Below the pieces are notes generated by a model. That model made no database searches. It was not told the origin of the DNA and saw nothing but the letters and a program-made list of their open reading frames with translations. Made by a program: the position numbers and the translations under genes. Below, in pieces: positions 37,674-45,171 of a stretch of DNA of 45,196 nt. The first letter of the stretch is position 1; every line of letters begins with the position of its first letter. The DNA comes from a bacterium (GTDB lineage: Bacteria > Desulfobacterota_D > UBA1144), in assembly GCA_018654605.1 (NCBI GenBank), contig JABILG010000011.1:1-45196 (forward strand), given 5' to 3'.

Positions 37674-37695
37674 TTGGAATTCTCCTTTCCCTGAT

Positions 37696-37723
37696 ATTAT
37701 AAAGTAATAATAAAAGATTTAAA
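37696..37723 (-). promoter_or_regulatory. Promoter of gmd
   Basis: On the minus strand TTTAAA (37718-37723) and TATAAT (37696-37701) are spaced by 16 bp, with the ATG 22 nt after the -10 and AAAGGAG between. It would let gmd be expressed apart from the porin gene 67 bp upstream. Confidence 0.45.
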
Positions 37724-37740
37724 CTTAATCAATTTATACA

Positions 37741-38571
37741 TTAAAATGAGTAAAATTTATACATTGCATTAAACATTAAAGAAAATTGATTCTTAGACCC
37801 CTGCCTTTTAACAAGTTGACTATTCCCTGCATCGCCCATTAGACGATTATATCCTATATTAAGCAAACCAGTAATATTCTCACTTAAAGGAAAGACGACA
37901 TTGTTTGATAATGAAGCTTTGTATATCCCGGACTCTGGTTTATAAAATTTATACATCGCATTAGGGTCATTAAAAGCAGGGTATGGGGTCCCATACCATT
38001 CGTTCAAATAGTCACCATTTGCATAATTAAATGAAATTGAAGTCTTATTAATCAAGGGTTGATCAAAGTTTACCCATTCTATTATTTTATGATTTAATGA
38101 AAATTCGCTATCATATGAGCCACTATAAAAATCCTTCGTATCAGTGACTATTGAATATCCAAGAGAAAGTCTATATGGAAGAGAGTACTCCAAATCTAAA
38201 CCAACTTGAAAATGTGGGTCTATTTCTTCAAGACCTACTAAAGAATTGTCATCTCCATTCTGCCTTCCAAAATCATACTCACCAAATATACCTACATCGA
38301 ATTTCTGACTATCATAAAGACTTAGATTTGCATATGGTCCATAAAAATTAAATTCATTTAGAATCATTTTGCTTTTGTCCTCATATGTTAAACCGAACAT
38401 AGGAATCCACATGAACCTTCTTGAACTGGAACCATCATATGTAGGCTTTGATATAAAACCTCCGCCTGCATAAATAGATGTTTTAGGTTTAACGTCATCA
38501 CTTCCTTTTGAATAAGTCTCAAAAGTTGAGCTTATTAGTACTATTAGTAAAAAAACTATAAATTTATTCAT
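37741..38571 (-). CDS. MipA/OmpV-family outer-membrane protein
   Basis: This 276-residue beta-barrel protein has a signal peptide (MNKFIVFLLIVLISSTFETYS). The mature start TSIYAGGGFISKPTYDGSSS matches the MipA/OmpV family opening (glycine-rich strand followed by P-x-Y-x-G-S). Strands alternate hydrophobic and polar residues, and the chain ends in aromatic Phe (NAMYKFYSF), the BamA recognition signal. MipA is linked to murein synthesis scaffolding and OmpV-type porins to transport; the role here is not clear. The promoter carries two palindromes, so the gene is probably regulated by an outside repressor or activator. Confidence 0.8.
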   Translation of the reverse strand: MNKFIVFLLIVLISSTFETYSKGSDDVKPKTSIYAGGGFISKPTYDGSSSRRFMWIPMFGLTYEDKSKMILNEFNFYGPYANLSLYDSQKFDVGIFGEYDFGRQNGDDNSLVGLEEIDPHFQVGLDLEYSLPYRLSLGYSIVTDTKDFYSGSYDSEFSLNHKIIEWVNFDQPLINKTSISFNYANGDYLNEWYGTPYPAFNDPNAMYKFYKPESGIYKASLSNNVVFPLSENITGLLNIGYNRLMGDAGNSQLVKRQGSKNQFSLMFNAMYKFYSF

Positions 38572-38591
38572 GACTACCTTCCTTTTTTTTA

Positions 38592-38621
38592 ATTATAAAT
38601 CAATTTGAATAGATTATTCAA
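38592..38621 (-). promoter_or_regulatory. Promoter of the MipA/OmpV-like gene
   Basis: On the minus strand TTGAAT (38616-38621) and a perfect TATAAT (38592-38597) are spaced by 18 bp. The ATG lies 20 nt past the -10 with AAGGAAGG as ribosome site. The -35 is embedded in a palindrome, and a second palindrome adjoins it upstream. Confidence 0.6.
38605..38621. promoter_or_regulatory. Palindrome overlapping the porin promoter -35 (possible operator)
   Basis: The 17-bp sequence TTGAATA-GAT-TATTCAA is a perfect inverted repeat with 7-bp arms and a 3-bp centre. One arm contains the -35 hexamer and the other lies in the promoter spacer, so a protein bound here would block RNA polymerase. The binding protein is unknown. 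Confidence 0.5.
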
Positions 38622-38622
38622 G

Positions 38623-38638
38623 ATGAGAAATGTCTCAT
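38623..38638. promoter_or_regulatory. Second palindrome upstream of the porin promoter
   Basis: ATGAGA-AATG-TCTCAT is a perfect inverted repeat (6-bp arms, 4-bp centre), 1 bp from the -35 palindrome. No T-run follows on either strand, so it is not a terminator. A regulatory protein site or RNA hairpin is possible. Confidence 0.4.
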
Positions 38639-38673
38639 ATTGAGCATTAAAGTCAAGAGATTTGGGCGGATTA

Positions 38674-39057
38674 TTATTTATAGACAAAATATTTCATTAA
38701 TAGATACCTTAGTATCGCAGTAGGTACAAGCAATAGTGCCTGAATAAAATATAGGTTGTAATTAAGTTCATCGCAATAATAAAGCACTCCCACTCCAAGA
38801 AAATAATTAAGTGCATAAACTGCAGTAAATTTAGGTAAATTTGAATAAGACTTATTATTAAAGACGATTCTACCAAAAGTAGAGAAGTTAAACAAGAGAC
38901 CAGCAATTGTTGATATTAAAGCAGCTATCGAAAAATGGATACCTATCCACAAAAAGAAAGCAAAGATCGAATAACCAAACAAGGTATTCAACAAGCCTAC
39001 ACAAAGAAATAAAAGAAAATTCTTATTTTTATTAAACAAATCTAGAAGCTTTTCCAC
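38674..39057 (-). CDS. GtrA-family membrane protein
   Basis: GtrA-like proteins flip polyprenyl-phosphate-linked sugars across the inner membrane. This 127-residue protein has four membrane helices with the family pattern: LLFLCVGLLNTLFGYSIFAFF (helix 1), short loops, then FSTFGRIVFNNK between helices 2 and 3 and LRYLLMKYFVY at the end. It is full length. It lies 36 nt downstream of the ThDP enzyme in the same direction and upstream of the regulated porin. The natural partners would be the Dpm1-like GT2 and the GT-C-like protein. Confidence 0.88.
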   Translation of the reverse strand: MEKLLDLFNKNKNFLLFLCVGLLNTLFGYSIFAFFLWIGIHFSIAALISTIAGLLFNFSTFGRIVFNNKSYSNLPKFTAVYALNYFLGVGVLYYCDELNYNLYFIQALLLVPTAILRYLLMKYFVYK

Positions 39058-39093
39058 TATGTAAATCTTACCAAAGAAAGCGAATAAAAAAAA

Positions 39094-40854
39094 TTATTTT
39101 AAAAATTTAAGACAAACTTCTTCTTCCTCTTTTGTTAAATCTGGATACATTTTATGGAGTGGATTTGACTCCATAGAGCCTGTTCTTGTTACCCTGCTCT
39201 GTATCTTGGGAAAGTAGGTTTGATTTGGATCAACCGGAACTACGAATACAGATGGACCAATAGAATTAAAATATCTTAAAAAAGTTTTATCCGTATCAAA
39301 ATCTTTTTTTAACTTATAAGATTTAAGTCCCCACGCAAAAAACAACTTTTCCCAATTAGGAAATCCTAAGCCGCTTTCAATATCACAACCCATATATTCG
39401 CCATCAAAATAATTCTTTTGAGTCATCCTAATTGAGGCATATCCAGAATCATCAAATATAAAAGTTTTTATATTAAGGTTATTAATCATCATCGTGCCAA
39501 TTTCTTGAAGATTTTGTGAAAAACCTCCGTCTCCTTCTAAATGGATTATTCTTTTATTATTATTAGCGAATGATGCTCCAATTGCAGCCGAAAGACCATA
39601 TCCCATGGCTGCCAGACCTTTATTGGATACAATCTTTTGACCAAATTTTGGAGTAAAAGCTTGCTTAAAGGCTGTAAAAACCCCTCCACTGCTACATGGT
39701 ACAAGGACATCCTTTGGCCTTGAAATATAAGATAGCTTTTGCATTAAAAGGTAAGGTGATACATATTTATTGCTGGTTTTATTCCTCTTATCTATAAGAG
39801 GAAAATCCTTTTTTACTTTTTTGCTAAATTTAATCCATTCGGAATTAGAGCCAAGGTTCTGACGTAGTATCCGAGGTAGAAAATTGTTGACATCAAATGA
39901 ATAAGGCCATTTAACTTTTGGGTGACCTTTCTTAAGCTCTCTCATGTCTATATCGACCTGAATTATATCCCCTATAGGAATAAATTCCTTCCAATTGAAA
40001 CCTGTCTGCTGCAAACCAAGTCTTGTACCCAATGCTAAAAGCAAGTCCGACTGCTGAATAATAATATTTGCATGTCTTTGACCCCAAGTGTTAGGCATAC
40101 CAAAATAATTTTTACTTAGAGGCGAAATCCTATCCATCCCATTCCAAGTTGTAAAAATAGGAATGTCTAATTTAGAAAATTGTTTTCTCAGATCATAAGC
40201 AACATCTCGACTCACACCCCCTCCAATTAACATTGAAGGTCTTTTAGATTTTCTTAGCAGAGCAGAGATTTGATTAACCTGAGTTTTAGTAGCTATATTT
40301 AATATTTGCTTCTTTATTTTTGTAGATGTTTTAACATCCTTGAATTTAGAGGCTTGAACATCTAAGGGTATCTCAATAAAGATTGGACCTTTTCTTTCAA
40401 CAATATCTATATTTAAAATTGATTTTAATTTTTCAAAACCTATTGGCTTTTCTATTCTAAGGGCTTTTGAAGTTATAGGTGTTACTATCGATACCCCATC
40501 TATTTCTTGAATTCCTCTTTGGATAACTTCACCGTTTGCTAGGTCATCTGTCTTAACTTGTCCACCAATAATTAACAGATCTCTGCTTTCTAAGTAAGCT
40601 CCACTAATTGCGGTAACAATATTAGTCAATCCTGGTCCAGCAGTGACTAAAGCTATAGCTTTTTTATTCTTATCCGATATTTCATTAAAATATTCGGCTG
40701 CTATACCTGCAGCAACTTCGTGTATAACTGGTATGCATTTGAAATTATTTCTAAAACTGTCTAGCAAGTGCATTATGTTGCCACCAGAAACAAAGAAACA
40801 GTGTGTATAGTTTAATTTCTTTAGCCAAAGAGCCAATTGATCACTATATTTCAT
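39094..40854 (-). CDS. Thiamine-diphosphate enzyme, acetolactate-synthase-like (possibly YerE-type)
   Basis: This 586-residue ThDP-dependent enzyme has the three-domain ALS/POX fold. The catalytic Glu46 is in VIHEVAAGIAAEYF, ALVTAGPGLTNIVTAISGAY is the N-terminal signature, and the ThDP/Mg motif is in HLEGDGGFSQNLQEIGTM followed by INNLN. The start used is the ATG at 40854; an in-frame TTG at 40866 is less likely. ALS-like ThDP enzymes in O-antigen loci, such as YerE, attach two-carbon branches to keto sugars, which would fit here. The other options are a cyclitol-dione hydrolase (IolD-like) or a plain decarboxylase. No regulatory ALS small subunit is nearby, arguing against branched-chain amino-acid synthesis. 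Confidence 0.85.
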   Translation of the reverse strand: MKYSDQLALWLKKLNYTHCFFVSGGNIMHLLDSFRNNFKCIPVIHEVAAGIAAEYFNEISDKNKKAIALVTAGPGLTNIVTAISGAYLESRDLLIIGGQVKTDDLANGEVIQRGIQEIDGVSIVTPITSKALRIEKPIGFEKLKSILNIDIVERKGPIFIEIPLDVQASKFKDVKTSTKIKKQILNIATKTQVNQISALLRKSKRPSMLIGGGVSRDVAYDLRKQFSKLDIPIFTTWNGMDRISPLSKNYFGMPNTWGQRHANIIIQQSDLLLALGTRLGLQQTGFNWKEFIPIGDIIQVDIDMRELKKGHPKVKWPYSFDVNNFLPRILRQNLGSNSEWIKFSKKVKKDFPLIDKRNKTSNKYVSPYLLMQKLSYISRPKDVLVPCSSGGVFTAFKQAFTPKFGQKIVSNKGLAAMGYGLSAAIGASFANNNKRIIHLEGDGGFSQNLQEIGTMMINNLNIKTFIFDDSGYASIRMTQKNYFDGEYMGCDIESGLGFPNWEKLFFAWGLKSYKLKKDFDTDKTFLRYFNSIGPSVFVVPVDPNQTYFPKIQSRVTRTGSMESNPLHKMYPDLTKEEEEVCLKFLK

Positions 40855-40895
40855 GTTCAAAAACAATTATACACAAATTAATTTCTTTTACTTGG

Positions 40896-40924
40896 TTGTA
40901 TATTATTTTTAAAAATATTAAAAT
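40896..40924 (+). promoter_or_regulatory. Promoter of the NeuB-like gene
   Basis: On the plus strand TTGTAT (40896-40901) and TAAAAT (40919-40924) are spaced by 17 bp. Six bases separate the -10 from the ATG at 40931 and there is no Shine-Dalgarno, again the leaderless geometry. The 76-bp gap is shared with the divergent ThDP gene, for which a TATAAT is visible 11 nt before its ATG. Confidence 0.4.
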
Positions 40925-40930
40925 ATCCCT

Positions 40931-42079
40931 ATGAATATTAAAGAAAACCAGATTTTTAATAACCTATTTGTCCTTGAAATAGCAAATAACCATTGGGGCT
41001 CCTTAGAAAGAGGAATCAAAATAATAAATACATATGGAAGAATTGTTAAAGAAAATGGAGTCAGAGCAGCGATAAAGTTGCAATTTAGGGATCCCAAAAC
41101 TTTTATTCACAAAGATTACCAAGATTCTGAAGATATAAGATATATAAAAAAAACCAAGCAAACTTACATGTCCGAGAAAAATCTAAAAAAGCTTATCAAT
41201 CAAATTAAAAGAGTTGGAGCTTTGACTATGTCCACTCCTTTTGATGAAGAGTCAGTTCAAACAATTAAAGATTTTGATCTTGATTTAGTAAAGATTGCCA
41301 GCTCTGATATAACTGACTGGCCTTTAATAGAAAAAATTGGAGGTCTTAAAAAGCCTACTATTGTTTCCACTGGTGGAGCTCAAGAAGTTGACTTAGATAA
41401 TATAGTTAATTTCTTTTTCAATAGAAAGATTCCGCTAGCTCTTAATCATTGCATTTCTCTTTATCCAACAGAAGATTCCGAATTAGCTCTTAATCAAATT
41501 AAATACCTCCGGGATAGATATCCAGAAAATATTATTGGGTTTTCTTCTCATGAATATAACGATTGGTCATCCTCAATGCTTCTGTCGTATGCTATGGGAG
41601 CAAGAACTTGGGAGAGGCATGTAGATATAGACGAAGGAGATTTTGAGGTTTCAAACTATTGCTCATTACCTGAGCAAGTAGACCATTGGTTCAAATCTTA
41701 CTATAAGGCTAAGGAGATGTTAGAGGCACCAGAATATTCCAGAAGATCCATATCTAAAAGAGAAAAAGAATATCTTGACTCATTGACTAGAGGGATTTAC
41801 GCAAAGAAGAATATTAAAAAAGGCTATAAATTTACTCAAAAATCTTTTGAAAATGATTTTTACTTATCAATTCCATTAAACAAGGGTCAAATTTCATGTA
41901 ATGAAATAATAAATGATGTCACTCTTACTAGTGATATTAAAAAAGATGATATTCTTTCGATAAATCATATTGATGGGCCATATAACGAAAATAAAAAACT
42001 TAAAGCTAGAATTGAAAAAAGAGGGTATGAAAAGTCAAAGGTAGTAAACCTAGAAACCTCTATTAATAAAATCTCTTAG
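40931..42079 (+). CDS. NeuB-family synthase (sialic-acid-synthase-like)
   Basis: NeuB enzymes condense phosphoenolpyruvate with an amino sugar to give nonulosonic acids. The 382-residue protein has an N-terminal TIM barrel (about 15-285) with LEIANNHWGS, IKLQF, STPFDEESV, ALNHCISLYPT, and metal His residues in GFSSHEYND and WERHVDID. A C-terminal SAF-like domain (about 295-355, RGIYAKKNIKKGYKFT) follows. Several usual NeuB strings are altered (EIANNHWGS for EIGxNHNGS, GFSSHE for GYSDHT). The substrate may therefore not be an N-acetylmannosamine. No CMP-sialic acid synthetase (NeuA) is present. It overlaps the FGGY gene by 30 nt tail to tail. Confidence 0.85.
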   Translation: MNIKENQIFNNLFVLEIANNHWGSLERGIKIINTYGRIVKENGVRAAIKLQFRDPKTFIHKDYQDSEDIRYIKKTKQTYMSEKNLKKLINQIKRVGALTMSTPFDEESVQTIKDFDLDLVKIASSDITDWPLIEKIGGLKKPTIVSTGGAQEVDLDNIVNFFFNRKIPLALNHCISLYPTEDSELALNQIKYLRDRYPENIIGFSSHEYNDWSSSMLLSYAMGARTWERHVDIDEGDFEVSNYCSLPEQVDHWFKSYYKAKEMLEAPEYSRRSISKREKEYLDSLTRGIYAKKNIKKGYKFTQKSFENDFYLSIPLNKGQISCNEIINDVTLTSDIKKDDILSINHIDGPYNENKKLKARIEKRGYEKSKVVNLETSINKIS

Positions 42080-43342
42080 TCCTATTAAAGTTAAGTCATG
42101 CTCATTTTTTTTAATTCTTACTTTCCTTTTCATTTTCTTTTCTATAATATCCGCAATAACTGGAACTTTATTAGGAATTCCACCACCCAATATGATTCTA
42201 GAGTTTTTACTTATTGAATCTTCCAGATAAGACAAATATTGGTTACAAAAAGATATCATCAAGGATGCAAGAAGGACTTTGGGTGTGATTCTAGAATTGC
42301 TAGAGGTTAAATCATCAATTTGTTCAAAATATTCACTTTCAGAATCTAAGTATAAATCAAACTTAATATCTATATTAAATCCTTCTAAATCTTCATAAGT
42401 TAATTGAGATAGCTCTTTCCAGAAATTATTATTTGAATTCAAAGTATCATAGAATTTGCACCATGAATTTAAGAATCTTCCTGCGGGTATATGTGTTACA
42501 CATTTTAATTTTTCATTATTAAAAAAGGGCCTTTCTTCTAATCCAAAGGTAGAATTATTTCTAGAATTAGAAATAATTTGTGATCCAGTTCCAATATTTA
42601 TAAGTATTTCATTTTGGGCTAGATTTGATCCAAGAAAAGCTGCTTGCAAGTCTCCAAAACCCAAATATAGGTTATATTGATTACTTTTATAAGCAATAAA
42701 GCCTAGGGGCTTTTGATAGTCATCGATCGGACTCGGAAAAGAAATTGGCAAATCAATTCCTGTTATATCCAACGTGTCTTCTTTTGCACCTAAATCTGTA
42801 TAAAAACCACTTGAGTGCAGAAGTGTTTTACACGCCAAATTATAATGGTCCCCTAGTTCGCGGCATATAAGCTGAGGTAAAGTCAAAAAGGTACTATTAG
42901 TTCCTAATTCATTATTTAAAGACCTTGCTAAGATGTTAACTACTGGAAGTCCAGCCCTTGAAATCATTCTTGTTTTGCTGTAAAACCCACGATTATTAAG
43001 TATCTCTAACGCACTATCTGTTGATTTTTCTTTAAATCTCCAGCTATAATAAAATGTGCTATTAAAACTATCTTGTTCAAGCAAGCAAAAACCATGCATT
43101 TCAGAGCACAAATAGATTTTGAGATCACAATCTTTTCTTAAAATAGAGATTTTATCTGAGTAATAGTCTAAATGTAAGATTAAGGATTTGGAGAAAAAAG
43201 AACCAGGAATTTTGCTGTAGTTTCCATATTTTATAAATGATCCTGCAGATTCAAATAAAGCAATAGGTTGATCATCGATAGAATTATAAAGTATCGATTT
43301 AATTCTAGAAGCACCATAATCGATTAATAAAACTTGTGACAT
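42050..43342 (-). CDS. FGGY carbohydrate kinase, sedoheptulokinase-like
   Basis: This 430-residue FGGY-family kinase has the N-terminal ATP site LLIDYGASRIKSILYN, CSEMHGFCLLE (80-90), catalytic Asp231 in LGFGDLQAAFLG, INIGTGSQIISNS (phosphate loop), and the C-terminal ATP motif ILGGGIPNKVP. The SEMHG and GDLQ segments resemble sedoheptulokinase (SHPK/CARKL-type) more than glycerol or xylulose kinases, but this is by-eye resemblance. It overlaps the cyclase gene upstream by 1 nt, so kinase and cyclase are coupled. A product of sedoheptulose-7-phosphate would suit a sugar-phosphate cyclase or a heptose branch. Confidence 0.8.
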   Translation of the reverse strand: MSQVLLIDYGASRIKSILYNSIDDQPIALFESAGSFIKYGNYSKIPGSFFSKSLILHLDYYSDKISILRKDCDLKIYLCSEMHGFCLLEQDSFNSTFYYSWRFKEKSTDSALEILNNRGFYSKTRMISRAGLPVVNILARSLNNELGTNSTFLTLPQLICRELGDHYNLACKTLLHSSGFYTDLGAKEDTLDITGIDLPISFPSPIDDYQKPLGFIAYKSNQYNLYLGFGDLQAAFLGSNLAQNEILINIGTGSQIISNSRNNSTFGLEERPFFNNEKLKCVTHIPAGRFLNSWCKFYDTLNSNNNFWKELSQLTYEDLEGFNIDIKFDLYLDSESEYFEQIDDLTSSNSRITPKVLLASLMISFCNQYLSYLEDSISKNSRIILGGGIPNKVPVIADIIEKKMKRKVRIKKNEHDLTLIGLRDFINRGF

Positions 43343-44490
43343 TACAACTCTTTCAAAAGTAATTGAACGGAATGATTTATAATTTTAGTTGAAGTTTGAC
43401 TTAAGTTTAGTTTACAAAAATTTATATAGCCTATTTTTGTTGGAACAGCTATTTTGAGGATTTTGCCTTGTGCCTTTTTATCGTTAATTAAATAATCATT
43501 AACAGTGGATAAGTTAATATTAGATAGTTTTTTTATAAATCTAGGCAACAATAACTTTTTCGCTAAATCTAATATATGTTTATCTGAGTCTTTGCTTAAG
43601 CCAAATTTCTTTAAAGAAATCTTATTCTCGATTAACAAGCCAATAGTTATGGCGGTACCATGAGGAATATAAAATTTAGACATGGGTTCGATTGCATTCC
43701 CGAGGCTATGTCCATAATTTAAAGATCTCCTTTCATTGTTCTCAAACTCGTCATTCTCGATAACAGATTTCTTTATTAAAAGAGATGTTAATATAATTCT
43801 AGTTAATGCAGAACGATCCATTTGAATGGCTTTGTCTATGTTAGTAGAGAAACTTTCTAAAGACTTTCTTCCACCAATAATGGACAATTTTAATGATTCA
43901 CCTAACCCAGATAAGACATCCTTTTTAGGAAGAGTAGTAAGAAATTCTGTATTCAGTATTACTTTGTGTGGAGAAGAAAAAAGAGCATATAGATTTTTAA
44001 TATTCTTATAATTTAAAGCTGTCTTACCACCAATACAGCTATCTGTCATAGATAAAAGAGTTGTAGGAAAATATATCCACTTAATCCCTCTCTTGTAAAT
44101 TGAACATGAAAATGCTCCGATATCTTGCACTATTCCTCCACCTACTACAATCACAGTAGAAGATTTTGTTATATTATTTTTTTCTAAAAAAGTTGTAAAT
44201 TTAATACATTCATTAATATTTTTTTTATTTTCTTTAGCAACGAACTTATAAATTAATAGACTCTTTTTTTTAATCTTAGAACCATAAATCTTATATATAT
44301 TGGAGTCTATCAATAAAACCGGGGTCTGTGAAATAGAAATTATCTTATTAATACTTTTTTCGACTGATTCACCAATAAGACTTAATTCATAGTCCTTAGG
44401 CGAAGAATGAATTTTAAGCTTTTTTATTACTTTTTTAGTATTATCAATCTCAAAATTAAACTTATTTCCGTCAATAAAAAAAGATTGCAT
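43342..44490 (-). CDS. 3-dehydroquinate-synthase-like sugar-phosphate cyclase
   Basis: This is a member of the DHQS/EEVS/DOIS sugar-phosphate cyclase family, 382 residues. NAD and active-site strings are VVGGGIVQDIGAF, TTLLSMTDSCIGGKT (Lys156), KNLYALFSSP, Glu198/Lys201 in SGLGESLK, and Zn ligands His261 and His277. It retains Lys240, Arg254 and Asn258, which in true DHQS contact the substrate carboxylate and phosphate. The normally invariant second His of GHxxGHAxE is Asn265 (GHSLGNAIE). Coupled to the FGGY kinase and adjacent to the SDR, it probably serves the glycan locus rather than the shikimate pathway, although a plain AroB role cannot be excluded. Confidence 0.82.
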   Translation of the reverse strand: MQSFFIDGNKFNFEIDNTKKVIKKLKIHSSPKDYELSLIGESVEKSINKIISISQTPVLLIDSNIYKIYGSKIKKKSLLIYKFVAKENKKNINECIKFTTFLEKNNITKSSTVIVVGGGIVQDIGAFSCSIYKRGIKWIYFPTTLLSMTDSCIGGKTALNYKNIKNLYALFSSPHKVILNTEFLTTLPKKDVLSGLGESLKLSIIGGRKSLESFSTNIDKAIQMDRSALTRIILTSLLIKKSVIENDEFENNERRSLNYGHSLGNAIEPMSKFYIPHGTAITIGLLIENKISLKKFGLSKDSDKHILDLAKKLLLPRFIKKLSNINLSTVNDYLINDKKAQGKILKIAVPTKIGYINFCKLNLSQTSTKIINHSVQLLLKEL

Positions 44491-45171
44491 TTAATCTTCC
44501 CAGAACCCACCAGCAGTAAGACCACCATCTATTACCAACTCTTGACCAGTTATATAAGATGACTTTGAAGACAATAAGAACATTACTGCTTCGGCAATAT
44601 CTTTCGACTTCCCCAGCCTTCCTGCGGGTATCTTCTTAATTATCTTACTTAAAGAATTATTTGAATTATTATTTCTTGTCATCTTTGTATCTATAAACCC
44701 AGGAGCAATGCTGTTTACTCGTATTCGATAAGTTCCGAGTTCTATGGCAAGATTTTTCATAGCACCATTTAGAAAATGTTTAGAGCTCGAATATAGGAAT
44801 CTTTTATCCCTTCCAAAAGAACCAAATAGAGATGAAATAATAATAATTGAGGAATTACTATTTGTTGGCATTTTGCTTATTAGGTTTTTTAAAATAAAGA
44901 CAAATGACTTAAAATTTACATCATAAGAATAATCAAAGTCTTTGTCTTTTAAATTTAAAAACTTTTTAGGAGTATTTGTTGCAGCTACAAAAATTATTGA
45001 ATTAAATTTTTTATTATTTTTTAATAAGAAATTATCTACCGATTCCTTAGATGACAAATCTAAAGTACTAGATGTAGTGCCAGTAACAACATAACCTTCT
45101 TTCTTTAAATAGGTCTTAATTGTGGCCCCAATATCACTTTTTTCCCCAATTAATAATGCACTTTTAGCCAT
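44491..45171 (-). CDS. Short-chain dehydrogenase/reductase of the glycan locus
   Basis: This SDR of about 226 residues starts at the ATG at 45171; a TTG at 45177 is an alternative. It has the N-terminal LLIGEKSDIGATI (a weaker G-x3-G-x-G than usual), a catalytic Ser in IIIISSLFGSFG, Tyr and Lys in YSSSKHF, and the C-terminal SAPGFIDTKM and GQELVIDGGL. It abuts the cyclase gene with no gap, forming SDR-cyclase-kinase as one transcription unit. It could reduce or oxidise the cyclised product or the keto sugar. The upstream end of the unit lies at the window edge, so further genes may precede it. Confidence 0.85.
   Translation of the reverse strand: MAKSALLIGEKSDIGATIKTYLKKEGYVVTGTTSSTLDLSSKESVDNFLLKNNKKFNSIIFVAATNTPKKFLNLKDKDFDYSYDVNFKSFVFILKNLISKMPTNSNSSIIIISSLFGSFGRDKRFLYSSSKHFLNGAMKNLAIELGTYRIRVNSIAPGFIDTKMTRNNNSNNSLSKIIKKIPAGRLGKSKDIAEAVMFLLSSKSSYITGQELVIDGGLTAGGFWED

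Noticed and set aside
38623-38638. Hairpin as an intrinsic terminator after gtrA
   Set aside because: The stem is 6 bp and AT-containing, and no T-run follows on the minus strand; its position beside a promoter fits a regulatory site better.
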